This document shows, piece after piece, positions 26,255 to 34,751 of a stretch of 64,000 nt of DNA; the first letter of the stretch is position 1; every line of letters begins with the position of its first letter. The notes under the pieces were generated by a model, which was not told the origin of the DNA, ran no database searches, and worked only from the letters and a program-made list of their open reading frames with translations. The translations under genes were made by a program, and so were the position numbers. Source of the stretch: Dethiosulfovibrio faecalis. GTDB lineage: Bacteria; Synergistota; Synergistia; Synergistales; Dethiosulfovibrionaceae. The stretch lies in contig NZ_JAKGUE010000009.1 in NCBI RefSeq assembly GCF_021568795.1, positions 1 to 64,000 of the forward strand. Direction: 5' to 3'.

Positions 26255-28192
26255 TCAGATACCTCCGTTAGGTAAAGTCACTATAAACTCGGTGAATCCC
26301 CCCGAAACATAATCTACCGAGAGATCACCGCCCATGGCGTCCACCAGTTTTTTAACGTTGTAGAGCCCGAACCCTGAGGGACGGCTCTTGGTCTTGGTGG
26401 AGAAGCCCTTGTCGAACATACGGGACTCTATATCGTGAGTGAGTGTACCACCGTTGTCCTCGACGCTTATCATAATCCGGTTGGACTCGTCGAATATGGC
26501 AAAATCGATTCTGGGATTATCGACTCCCGAGGAAAGCACCGCCTCCATGCCGTTCTCCAGCAGGTTGCCTATTATCACCACCATGGCCTGATCGCTTATG
26601 CCGACGCATTCGCCACAGTAGCTGTCCGGATCTATACGTATCTCTATGCCAAGCTCCCGGCATCTCCCTACTTTTCCTATTACGATTCCTCCTACGGCGG
26701 GGTTTTTTATGTTCTCCGATATGAAGGACGTAGTAGAGCTTTCCGGGTTCGTCTCGGACGTTATGAACTCGATGGCCTTCTCGTGTCTTCCCATCTGGAT
26801 CAAGCCCGCTATAGCCTGCAATTTGTTCTGAAATTCGTGGTTCTGAACCCTCAGGGACTCTACGTACATCCTGACACCGGTTATCTCCTCCGCCAAAGCG
26901 TGCATCTCCGTCATATCCCTGAAAGTGGCTATAGCTCCGTATACCACGCCTCTGTACACCACGGGGGCCTTGTTGCCTATCACCAAAGTTCCTCTCAAGT
27001 TCTGCTCCAGGTCAAAGACGGGCTCCTCTGTCTCCAGTACCTTGACCAGATCGACGTCGGGAACGACCTCTTCGGCCGGTTTTCCCACCACCTCCAGGCC
27101 AACGGCCAAAAGTTCCTGAGCGACCTTGTTGATCATGGACACCCTGCCGTCTTTGTCCACGGCGACTATCCCATCTCTTATAAAGTCCAGGATCTTCTCC
27201 CTCTCGCCGGAGATCCGAACGACCTCTCTCTTGAGCATGACGTTCCAACCGACTATCGTGGCCAGTATAGCCAAAAAGAGGCCGCCTATCTTCATCAGGG
27301 TATCCCTGTCGACGATAGGTCCGTCGTAACCTCCGAACCACTTGCCAACCAGCCTTCGATATGTACCGTTCTGTCTGAGGGTCTCGAAGGCCTTGCCCAA
27401 CCTTATGGCTAGTTCAGAGTCGCCTCTGGTCACGACCATCCCCTTCTCCAACGTGAACACAGGAGGGGAGATGTACTCCAGATTGCGGACCCCCATCTCC
27501 TTCCAAAGGTAGAGCCCCTGATAGGTTCCCACCAGAGCTCCGGGATAGAGACCGGACGAAACCATTCTGACAGCCTCGTCCAGGGTCTTTACCGAAACCA
27601 CCCTCGATGTGAGCCCACCGGAGGTCAGAAACGCCAATCCTGCTCCGTTCTTCTCGACGACCAAAGGTTTTTCCCTGAGATCCCTTATGGACTCCACCCC
27701 TCCCTCTTTCCGAACGAGACAGGAATAGGGCTCCTCAGCTATGGGAAAGGAAAAACAGATATCCCAGACATCCTTGCCCGATATTCCCTGGGTCGGCAAT
27801 TTCAAGGGATTGGTTCCGCCTAGCTCCGAAGGATCGACGTTGTATACTTGCATATAGGAAAAGGGTTCCACGTCCCTGGGAACAGGATGAGGTGTCCCCA
27901 GCACGACGTCTATGCGGCTTCTGTGCATCGATTGACGAAGATCCTCCCAGTTTCCGATCCGAAGACTGATCCTCATATTTTCAACCGAGGCGATCTCCTT
28001 CATGAGGTCGACGAAGAATCCGGAAGGAGGGGCCCCTTTCTCCTCCACCAAAAAAGGAGGGGCGGCGGGAAGGCAGAGGACGTGTACGGTCCGTCCGACC
28101 CCCTCTATCAAGGTCGGTTCTTCGAAGGCAAAGGCCGCAGAGGTCCAGCACAACCAGAGGATCGATGCCAAGATCGGCAAAACCCTCGTCAT
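26255..28192 (-). CDS. sensor histidine kinase with periplasmic family-3 binding-protein domain, CitA/DcuS-type core
   Basis: A 645-aa kinase. A signal peptide (1-22) precedes a periplasmic solute-binding domain of the amino-acid type (about 35-290), ending T-L-R-Q-N-G-T-Y-R-R-L-V-G-K-W-F-G. Then come one membrane span (about 301-320), a PAS domain (335-430), the SpoOB-like phosphoacceptor helix with NHEFQNKLQAIAGLIQMG (His452), and an ATPase domain with N-L-L-E-N-G-M-E-A-V and G-F-G-L-Y-N-V-K-K. CitA/DcuS kinases normally have a PDC-type sensor, so the binding-protein domain is a notable swap. The ATG at 28192 overlaps the stop of the upstream dipeptidase by one base. It probably senses peptides or amino acids. 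Confidence 0.88.
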   Translation of the reverse strand: MTRVLPILASILWLCWTSAAFAFEEPTLIEGVGRTVHVLCLPAAPPFLVEEKGAPPSGFFVDLMKEIASVENMRISLRIGNWEDLRQSMHRSRIDVVLGTPHPVPRDVEPFSYMQVYNVDPSELGGTNPLKLPTQGISGKDVWDICFSFPIAEEPYSCLVRKEGGVESIRDLREKPLVVEKNGAGLAFLTSGGLTSRVVSVKTLDEAVRMVSSGLYPGALVGTYQGLYLWKEMGVRNLEYISPPVFTLEKGMVVTRGDSELAIRLGKAFETLRQNGTYRRLVGKWFGGYDGPIVDRDTLMKIGGLFLAILATIVGWNVMLKREVVRISGEREKILDFIRDGIVAVDKDGRVSMINKVAQELLAVGLEVVGKPAEEVVPDVDLVKVLETEEPVFDLEQNLRGTLVIGNKAPVVYRGVVYGAIATFRDMTEMHALAEEITGVRMYVESLRVQNHEFQNKLQAIAGLIQMGRHEKAIEFITSETNPESSTTSFISENIKNPAVGGIVIGKVGRCRELGIEIRIDPDSYCGECVGISDQAMVVIIGNLLENGMEAVLSSGVDNPRIDFAIFDESNRIMISVEDNGGTLTHDIESRMFDKGFSTKTKSRPSGFGLYNVKKLVDAMGGDLSVDYVSGGFTEFIVTLPNGGI

Positions 28193-29787
28193 CACCAGAA
28201 CTTGTTCCCGTTGTACTTGGCGATGAGCTCCCGGCACAACCTCCAGTAACCGTCTCGAACTCCCTTCATCCTGTCGACGGTAAGCTCCGTCAGGTAGGAT
28301 GAACACCTTTCCGGAGATCTCTCGTAAAGTTCCATGGCCTCCTTATCGACGTGGGGAATAGACCCCATAAAACTCTTTTCCAGAGGGTTTCTGAACAAAA
28401 CCAGGTCTTTTATAGCTCTCTGATATCTTCTGTTTACCAGGTCGCTGGCCAGACTGACACACCAACGGGCCGAGGCGGGATCGAAGAAATCGGCTTCGAA
28501 AGTACACCAGCTGTCGGCGGTATCGGTCACTCCGGCGTATATGGGAACGTAGCAGGAGAAAAGAGGCAATCCCATGCCGAACCACATAATCCCCCCGACG
28601 GGATCGGGCAACCAGCCTCTGTTCTGAGCGACGAAGCTGTAGGAGGTCCTGGCTGCTATAGGTCTGGAATAGGGTATATTCAACAGAGACCTGGTAGCTC
28701 TATCGGGCACAGGGGTGGCCAACTCGCTCTTTACGAGCTCCCCGTTTACCCCTGGGACAAGCCAGGCCTGGTTGTCCTCCATGGAAAAAGGGGTATCGTC
28801 CAATCTGGAACGGAAAATATCGAATACATCCGATACAGAGATCGGCCTCTCCGGCTTAAAGGAGAAAGGATACGATCGAAGCTCTCCGTAAGGATCCCAA
28901 CGAGTAGAGGGAACCAGATCGGAATAGATGCAGAAAAGCCTGCTTCTCACCCACATTGAGGACGGGGACCACGGTCCGTAGCCGGGGGAGTATATCTCCG
29001 TCCAGTTGAAGGGCTCGTCCGAGGCGGGATCGAACCATCCGTTGCTCACCGCCGGATCCATGTAGTTTTCGGAGACCATAAAACGTTCGGCGTCGTCGGG
29101 ATCGACTACGCCTATCCTACTGGCGTTGGCTATGACAGCTACGTGGTCATCCGGCACTCTCCTGGCCGCCCAGATGGCTCCGGGACGGCCGGAATCGGGA
29201 CTCCAATCGTATCCGACGCTCATTATCTCCAATATCCATATCTCGTCGGTGTCCGCTATGGCAAGGGACTCCCCCTCGTTGGCACAGGACCCCAGAAAAC
29301 CGTATCTCTCGGCCATCTCGCCGATAAGCCTTACGGCGTCTCGAGCGGTCCTAGTTCTCTGAAGAGCCAGTATGGACAGCTGTTCTACCGTCATTACGGA
29401 TTTCGTATCGGGATAGAAGGCCTTGAGCTCGTCCTTCTGCCCTATGGTGGACTCCGCTATGGCTAGTTGGTGTTCGTTGTAGCTGGAGTAGCCCGTCCTG
29501 AAGTATCCGTATGTCCTCTCAACCTCGGGGATCTCGGCTATCTTGACCGGTTTTCTGTCGTCCTCCCCTAAAAGGTTTAAGTATATCGGCGTAGATTCAT
29601 CCGGGCCATGTTTCTTTCCCGGAACGTATCTGATGTCGGAATCGTACCATCCGTCGGCGGTCTGGGAGGCTATCACGGAACCGTCCACGGTAGCGTCCTT
29701 TCCGGCAACCACGACGGTACATCCGAAAGCAGCGTAATTACAGACTAAAGACAGCCAGACCACCATTGCGATCTTGCAATATCTCAT
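28192..29787 (-). CDS. exported C69-family dipeptidase (second)
   Basis: A 531-aa paralogue of the 23732 gene, with the signal peptide ending before catalytic Cys23 (GCTVVVAGKDATVDGSVIAS). The later motif Y-N-E-H-Q-L-A-I-A-E and R-T-R-T-A-R-D-A-V-R-L-I-G-E are conserved. The ATG at 29787 has GGAGG 7 nt upstream. It is first in an operon with the sensor kinase and response regulator, with the kinase start overlapping its stop, an arrangement that couples peptide hydrolysis outside the cell with sensing of the products. Confidence 0.9.
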   Translation of the reverse strand: MRYCKIAMVVWLSLVCNYAAFGCTVVVAGKDATVDGSVIASQTADGWYDSDIRYVPGKKHGPDESTPIYLNLLGEDDRKPVKIAEIPEVERTYGYFRTGYSSYNEHQLAIAESTIGQKDELKAFYPDTKSVMTVEQLSILALQRTRTARDAVRLIGEMAERYGFLGSCANEGESLAIADTDEIWILEIMSVGYDWSPDSGRPGAIWAARRVPDDHVAVIANASRIGVVDPDDAERFMVSENYMDPAVSNGWFDPASDEPFNWTEIYSPGYGPWSPSSMWVRSRLFCIYSDLVPSTRWDPYGELRSYPFSFKPERPISVSDVFDIFRSRLDDTPFSMEDNQAWLVPGVNGELVKSELATPVPDRATRSLLNIPYSRPIAARTSYSFVAQNRGWLPDPVGGIMWFGMGLPLFSCYVPIYAGVTDTADSWCTFEADFFDPASARWCVSLASDLVNRRYQRAIKDLVLFRNPLEKSFMGSIPHVDKEAMELYERSPERCSSYLTELTVDRMKGVRDGYWRLCRELIAKYNGNKFW

Positions 29788-29931
29788 CGTAACTCCTCCT
29801 TTCCCCCTACACAGCCTTATGATACCATCCAGTTTTACAAGGTTCATTGGTCCTCGTTTTGAATATGCGATAAAATAGGTCCGTCACGACCTGCCCTTCA
29901 TGAGGCGGGACATCGAAGGGAGAGAAAGTTT

Positions 29932-30999
29932 ATGGATATGCCTGTTCTAAAGATCGGCAAACACAGCCCTCGCCATCCTCTGATACAGGGGGGCATGGGG
30001 GTTCTAGTGTCCGGCCCCAAACTGGCTGGGGCAGTTGCCCGATCGGGGGCCATCGGTACCATAGCATCGGTAGGGCTTGCGGCGGCTCACCCCGATTTCA
30101 CCGGACGCAACTACTTCGAGATCAACCAGAAAGCCATCAAGGAATACCTGGCGGAGGCCAGAGAGATCGCCGGCCCCAACGGTATACTCGCGGTAAACTG
30201 CATGGTGGCTTTGACAGACTACGAACTTCACGTAAAGGCGGCCTGCGAGGGAGGAGCTCAGATAATAATCTCCGGAGCCGGGCTTCCTCTGAAACTACCA
30301 GAGTATACCAAAGACTACCCGGATGTAGCACTGGTACCCATAGTCAGTTCCGCCAAGGCAGCCCAACTGATAATGAGAAGATGGAAGAAGACCTGCGGCA
30401 GGATCCCCGACGGATTCGTAGTGGAGACCCCCCTATACGCGGGAGGCCATCTCGGAGCCAGAGACGAGGCGATGGTAAAAGATCCGTCTTTGTCCCTGGA
30501 GGTAGTGGTCCCGGAGCTGGTGTCTTTCCTGGAAAAAGAGGGGCTGGACATACCGGTTATAGCCGCAGGGGGCATATGGGACAGAGAGGACGTCCTCAAG
30601 GCGTTCGATCTGGGGGCCAAGGGAGTCCAGATGGGAACCAGGTTCGCCGCAACCGAGGAGGGAGACGCCGACATCAGGTTCAAGCAGGCCTACGTGGACG
30701 CAACGGAAGACGATGTGGTTATAATACACAGCCCTGCCGGACTTCCAGGTAGAGCGCTCCGATCCCCCATGGTGGACCGGTACCTGAATGGAGATGTCGA
30801 AAGCAAGCCCTGTATGGCCAACTGTCTAACTCACTGTAGATATCGTAAAACGAAGGAGACCTTCTGCATAGCCCAAGCCTTGGTAGACGCCTACAGAGGA
30901 GACTGGGAGCACGGACTTTTCTTCTGCGGGAGCAACGTCACGAAGGTTAAAAGCATCGAGAAGGTCGAGGACGTGATCCGATCGCTTTTCCCGGAATAG
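29932..30999 (+). CDS. NPD-family flavin monooxygenase (nitronate monooxygenase / enoyl-reductase-like)
   Basis: A 355-aa TIM-barrel FMN protein of the 2-nitropropane dioxygenase group. It opens with HPLIQGGMGVLVSGPKLAGAV, has the motif A-I-G-T-I-A-S-V-G, the VVETPLYAGGHLGARDEAM segment around the active-site region, and the FMN phosphate-binding V-I-A-A-G-G-I-W-D and G-V-Q-M-G-T-R-F. In anaerobes such proteins are often misnamed and may be enoyl-ACP reductases or detoxify nitronates. It is monocistronic, divergent from the dipeptidase and followed by a bidirectional terminator. Confidence 0.85.
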   Translation: MDMPVLKIGKHSPRHPLIQGGMGVLVSGPKLAGAVARSGAIGTIASVGLAAAHPDFTGRNYFEINQKAIKEYLAEAREIAGPNGILAVNCMVALTDYELHVKAACEGGAQIIISGAGLPLKLPEYTKDYPDVALVPIVSSAKAAQLIMRRWKKTCGRIPDGFVVETPLYAGGHLGARDEAMVKDPSLSLEVVVPELVSFLEKEGLDIPVIAAGGIWDREDVLKAFDLGAKGVQMGTRFAATEEGDADIRFKQAYVDATEDDVVIIHSPAGLPGRALRSPMVDRYLNGDVESKPCMANCLTHCRYRKTKETFCIAQALVDAYRGDWEHGLFFCGSNVTKVKSIEKVEDVIRSLFPE

Positions 31000-31011
31000 G
31001 CATAGTCAAAA

Positions 31012-31062
31012 GAAAAAAAAGAGGGTTCCGAGACAAAATCGATCTCGGAACCCTCTTTTTTC
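31012..31062. terminator. bidirectional terminator between the NPD gene and ilvB
   Basis: AAAAGAGGGTTCCGAGA pairs with TCTCGGAACCCTCTTTT around a 9-base loop, with A- and T-tracts on either side. Confidence 0.92.
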
Positions 31063-31066
31063 TAGT

Positions 31067-32734
31067 TCAACCTTCAACCAACATATCCTCCAGTCCACCT
31101 CCGGGAGTCACCATGGGAAAGACCTTGAAGTCGTCGCTGATGGGACATTCTATGAGACTCGGCCCGGGATATCCGAAGGCCCTGTCGAGACAGGCATCCA
31201 GATCCTTCCTTGACAAAGCCCTTAATCCCTGAGCCCCGTAAGCCCTGGCCAGGGCTACGAAGTCACAGACCGGGCTTTCCACCGTGGCACTGAACCTCCC
31301 ATTCCAGAAAAGCTCCTGCCATTGGCGGACCATTCCCAGGGAACCGTTGTTGAACAGGATTATCTTGACCGGCAACTCCATGCGAACGGCGGTCTCCATC
31401 TCCTGAGAGTTCATTAAAAAACTTCCATCTCCGGAGAGACAGACCACCGGTCTCCCCGGCTTGGCCATGGAGGCACCTATGGCGGCGGGCAACCCGAATC
31501 CCATGGTGCCCTGGCCACCGGAAGAGAGAAAGGTCCTCGGCTTCAGGGACTTCCAGAAGAGAGCTCCCCACATCTGATGCTGTCCTACATCGGTAGTCAC
31601 GACATCCTCCGGGGAAAGCCTATTGCGAACCGTGCCCATTATCTCTTCGGGAGATAGAGGTCCGCCAGGCCTGACCTGCTTGGATATCGGAGGATACCAC
31701 CGGGAGGCCCAGCCCTCGAAAGAACGTCCGGGAGGCTGGCCGTTCAATATCCCCAACCCTCTCTTGAGATCGGACAGAACTGCCAGATCAACAGGGATAT
31801 TTTTTCCTATCTCCGCTCTGTCCAGATCCATATGTACTATAGAGGCGCCATTTGCAAAACCGGAGACCTTGGCGGTGGTCCTGTCTCCGAGCCGACAGCC
31901 CAGCACCAGCACCAGATCGGACCGAGACAGGGCCCTGTTGGCCCTTACCGTCCCGTGCATTCCCGCCATGCCCAGGGAGAGACGATGGTCTTCCGGGAAA
32001 GCCCCTTTGCCCATCAGGCTGGTGGCCACAGGGATGGAGCGAGAGGAGGCGAAGCGAAATAACTCGTCGGAGGCTCCGGAGAGGGTGGCCCCTCCTCCGG
32101 CCAGTATCACCGGTCGCTCCGATTCGTCCAACATATCCAGAATAGGAAGGATCGCCGAAACCCCATCCTGGTCGAAACTCTCTCCGGGAAAGGTCCTCTC
32201 TACTACCTGTTGTTCTCCATCGATAACACTCTGACGTTGAACGTCAACCGGGAGATCGACCAGGACCGGTCCGGGACGACCGGAGGAGGCGAGTCGAAAA
32301 GCGGATCGAACGGTGGGAACCAGGTCCTCCACCCTCTCGACGGAAAAGCTGTGTTTGACCATGGACAACGATGCTCCGTAGAGGTCTGCCTCCTGAAAAG
32401 CATCGCTGCCCTTGAGATTCCCCGCCACCTGCCCAGTCAACACGACAATGGGAACAGAGTCCGCCTGGGAGTCGGCCAGAGCCGTCAAGGTATTCAATGC
32501 TCCCGGTCCCGAGGTGGCTATACATAGACCGACCTTGCCGGAGGCCCTGGCGTAACCGGCAGCGGCAAAGCAAGCCCCCTGTTCGTGTCGAAACAAGACG
32601 TGCTTTATCGACGACCCATAGAGGGAATCGTACAGAGGTATAACCGTTCCCCCGGGAACTCCGAAGGCCACGTCGGTGCCGCAGCTCTCGAGGGTCTTTA
32701 TCAATATATCCGCTCCGGTGAAGGACGACTTCAT
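31067..32734 (-). CDS. ilvB: acetolactate synthase large subunit
   Basis: A 555-aa thiamine-diphosphate enzyme that condenses pyruvate (or pyruvate with 2-oxobutyrate) in valine/isoleucine/leucine synthesis. The catalytic Glu lies in FRHEQGACFAAAGYARASG, and the ThDP-binding motif is G-D-G-S-F-L-M-N-S-Q-E through I-I-L-F-N-N. The FAD-binding region of anabolic synthases (around G-C-R-L-G-D-R-T) is present. The length is slightly short of the usual 560-590. It is the last gene of the ilvN-ilvC-ilvB operon; the large subunit coming last is unusual. Confidence 0.93.
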   Translation of the reverse strand: MKSSFTGADILIKTLESCGTDVAFGVPGGTVIPLYDSLYGSSIKHVLFRHEQGACFAAAGYARASGKVGLCIATSGPGALNTLTALADSQADSVPIVVLTGQVAGNLKGSDAFQEADLYGASLSMVKHSFSVERVEDLVPTVRSAFRLASSGRPGPVLVDLPVDVQRQSVIDGEQQVVERTFPGESFDQDGVSAILPILDMLDESERPVILAGGGATLSGASDELFRFASSRSIPVATSLMGKGAFPEDHRLSLGMAGMHGTVRANRALSRSDLVLVLGCRLGDRTTAKVSGFANGASIVHMDLDRAEIGKNIPVDLAVLSDLKRGLGILNGQPPGRSFEGWASRWYPPISKQVRPGGPLSPEEIMGTVRNRLSPEDVVTTDVGQHQMWGALFWKSLKPRTFLSSGGQGTMGFGLPAAIGASMAKPGRPVVCLSGDGSFLMNSQEMETAVRMELPVKIILFNNGSLGMVRQWQELFWNGRFSATVESPVCDFVALARAYGAQGLRALSRKDLDACLDRAFGYPGPSLIECPISDDFKVFPMVTPGGGLEDMLVEG

Positions 32735-32772
32735 CTCTAGATCCCCTCCTGGGTAAAAAACCGTCTCTGGCC

Positions 32773-33780
32773 CTATCTAGGGGCCTTTTTAGCCTCCAAC
32801 CAGGGCATCATGTCCCTGAGATCTGCTCCTACCCGCTCCAGCTGCTGAGAGGCCTCTCTTCTCCTCCAGGCTTTCATTCTCGGACGACCGGTCTGATTTT
32901 CCAGGATCCAGTCCTTTGCGAAGCTACCGTCCTGGACCTCTCTAAGCAGTTCCTTCATGGCCGCTCTAGACTCCGATCCGATCACCCTGGGGCCGGCCGC
33001 CATGTCTCCGTACTCGGCGGTGTCGCTTATGGAGTATCTCATCCAGGAGAGACCTCCCTCGTATATGAGATCGACTATGAGCTTCATCTCGTTGAGACAC
33101 TCGAAGTAGGCGATCTCCGGCTGATATCCCGCCTCCACCAGGGTCTCGAAACCTGCCTTCATGAGTTCCGTGACGCCTCCGCAGAGCACCGCCTGTTCCC
33201 CGAAAAGATCCGTCTCCGTCTCCTCCTCGAAGGTGGTCTCGATAACCCCGGCCCTTCCGCAGCCTATGGCGGAGGCGTAGGCCAGTCCCAGATCCTTGGC
33301 GGATCCCGTGGCATCGTTGTAGACGGCCAACAGTCCCGGGGTTCCCTTGCCCTGGGTATAGAGACGCCTCACAATGTGCCCCGGGCTCTTTGGAGCCACC
33401 ATGAAGACGTCCACGTCCTCCGGCGGCTCTATCTGATGGTAGTGGACGGCAAACCCGTGAGCGAAGGCCAGGGCCATGCCAGGCTTCAGGTTGGGGGCTA
33501 TCGATTCCCTGTAGACCGACGGCTGGACCGTATCGGGCATCAATACCATGACGAGATCTGCCTTGGTGACCGACTGGGCCACGGAGAGCACCTCGAAACC
33601 GTCCTCTCTGGCCACCCCGGCGGAGCGACTGCCTTCGTGAAGACCAACTACCACAGAGACCCCGCTGTCCCTGAGATTCTGGGCGTGAGCGTGCCCCTGG
33701 CTGCCGTAACCCAACACCGCCACCGTCTTGCCCTCCAGCTTTGCCGATACCGCGTCTCCGTCGTAGTAGACCTTTGCCAT
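32773..33780 (-). CDS. ilvC: ketol-acid reductoisomerase (NADP+)
   Basis: A 335-aa class I reductoisomerase converting acetolactate to dihydroxyisovalerate. The Rossmann motif [19 protein letters not shown], the [10 protein letters not shown] region and the C-terminal catalytic segments ([16 protein letters not shown] and [10 protein letters not shown]) are all intact. A GTG four codons upstream (33792) overlaps its own ribosome site, so I start at the ATG at 33780. It starts 4 nt after the ilvN stop. Confidence 0.95.
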   Translation of the reverse strand: MAKVYYDGDAVSAKLEGKTVAVLGYGSQGHAHAQNLRDSGVSVVVGLHEGSRSAGVAREDGFEVLSVAQSVTKADLVMVLMPDTVQPSVYRESIAPNLKPGMALAFAHGFAVHYHQIEPPEDVDVFMVAPKSPGHIVRRLYTQGKGTPGLLAVYNDATGSAKDLGLAYASAIGCGRAGVIETTFEEETETDLFGEQAVLCGGVTELMKAGFETLVEAGYQPEIAYFECLNEMKLIVDLIYEGGLSWMRYSISDTAEYGDMAAGPRVIGSESRAAMKELLREVQDGSFAKDWILENQTGRPRMKAWRRREASQQLERVGADLRDMMPWLEAKKAPR

Positions 33781-33784
33781 AACC

Positions 33785-34054
33785 TTAAGCACTCCTTCGC
33801 TCTCTCTCGAAATCGGAGGCTCCCTCGAAGAGGACGACCTCCACCGTCTCCATCAACCGCCGAAGTTGCAGAATCATACGATCGCACCTCTCCTGCCCCT
33901 CGGCCACCTCCAGACGACACCAGCAAAGCCCGTCGTCCCTGCCTCTCTCGGCGGAGAAACTGACGAGATCATAGCCTCTCCGCAGCACCATCGAAGCTAT
34001 CCTCACCATGGTTCCGGCCTCGTCCTGGGCTAGAACCCCTATCCTTCGGTACAA
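33785..34054 (-). CDS. ilvN: acetolactate synthase small (regulatory) subunit, short ACT form
   Basis: An 89-aa ACT-domain protein ([20 protein letters not shown], then [11 protein letters not shown]). This length matches the short IlvN/IlvM type rather than the 160-170 aa IlvH type. It should bind valine and control the large subunit. The start is a TTG with GGAGGG about 6 nt upstream. It is the first structural gene behind the leader peptide and attenuator. The family is diverse, so the assignment rests partly on its position before ilvC and ilvB. Confidence 0.82.
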   Translation of the reverse strand: MYRRIGVLAQDEAGTMVRIASMVLRRGYDLVSFSAERGRDDGLCWCRLEVAEGQERCDRMILQLRRLMETVEVVLFEGASDFERERRSA

Positions 34055-34077
34055 AGCACTCCCTCCTTTTCGACCAT

Positions 34078-34113
34078 AAAAAAAGGCCGGGATCCTCTAC
34101 GAGGATCCCGGCC
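34078..34113 (-). terminator. attenuator terminator of the ilv leader
   Basis: On the minus strand GGCCGGGATCCTC pairs with GAGGATCCCGGCC around three bases and is followed by a run of T's, 24 bp before the ilvN start and 17 bp after the leader peptide stop. An alternative pairing of CGGCGT with ACGCCG just upstream could act in antitermination. Confidence 0.9.
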
Positions 34114-34129
34114 CGGCGTCGCGGTCGGA

Positions 34130-34222
34130 CTATACGCCGACAGTCACTCCAGGAAGGACCCCGCAGCAGATAACGACGACTATAATAATGACAAATAGGT
34201 TAAAGTTTGCCGTTGCTTTCAT
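34130..34222 (-). CDS. ilv operon leader peptide (30 residues)
   Basis: ATG at 34222 with AGGAG 6 nt upstream; the reading frame ends at TAG, 17 bp before the attenuator stem. The peptide contains NFNLFVIIIVVVICCGVL followed by PGVTVGV: eight Val, four Ile and two Leu in 30 residues, with an uninterrupted run V-I-I-I-V-V-V-I. This is the design of the ilv leader peptides of enteric bacteria, where ribosome stalling on starved branched-chain codons prevents the terminator from forming. It directly precedes ilvN-ilvC-ilvB. Confidence 0.9.
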   Translation of the reverse strand: MKATANFNLFVIIIVVVICCGVLPGVTVGV

Positions 34223-34266
34223 AGCGAGCTCCTTTCCCGGTCCAAGACCAGCGGGTATTGGCGGAA

Positions 34267-34295
34267 ATGATACGAGCGAAAGAGTTTTTTGTCAA
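34267..34295 (-). promoter_or_regulatory. sigma70 promoter of the ilv operon
   Basis: On the minus strand TTGACA (34290-34295) and TATCAT (34267-34272) are separated by exactly 17 bases, about 40 bp upstream of the leader peptide ATG. Confidence 0.85.
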
Positions 34296-34298
34296 CCC

Positions 34299-34751
34299 CT
34301 ACTTCTCGGATTCTTCCGAAATCGACTTTTTCAGTTCGTTAAGCTTCAATCCGATCTCCAAATACCGGGTCTCCATTTCCTGAAAGGACTTCATATCCTC
34401 CAGATACGGACCCTTTCGGTATTTCCTGTCCTTTTTGTGTCTCTCCAGCTTCACGCACAGGTCCCTGAAGGACTCCATCGCTTCCGACATCGCTCTGGAG
34501 TAGGCCCTCAAGACCATCAGAAAACGCCCCTCCTCGGACTCGTCCGACGGAGACAGCCCCCTTATCCCGATACGAACCTTCTCCAGTCTGTCGAGAAGGG
34601 GAACGACCGCCTCGGAAGCCTCGAGAGGATCCGGCCTGAAAAGCCCGAGGGCTTTCTTGAGTGAGAACTTGAAGATGCGGTTCTGTATCGAAAGATACTC
34701 CCTGAGTACCGAGTTGACCTCCAGAGCGAGATCTGCGACCTCCCCTGTCAT
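34299..34751 (-). CDS. helical protein of unknown function
   Basis: A 150-aa, highly charged, almost entirely helical protein that I do not recognise. It has no signal peptide, membrane span or cysteine pair; heptad-like Leu spacing occurs around residues 10-35 and 115-145. Its ATG overlaps the folD stop by one base (TGATG), so it is translated with folD; an ATG five codons upstream lies inside folD. The ilv promoter begins immediately after its stop. The function is not inferable. Confidence 0.65.
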   Translation of the reverse strand: MTGEVADLALEVNSVLREYLSIQNRIFKFSLKKALGLFRPDPLEASEAVVPLLDRLEKVRIGIRGLSPSDESEEGRFLMVLRAYSRAMSEAMESFRDLCVKLERHKKDRKYRKGPYLEDMKSFQEMETRYLEIGLKLNELKKSISEESEK

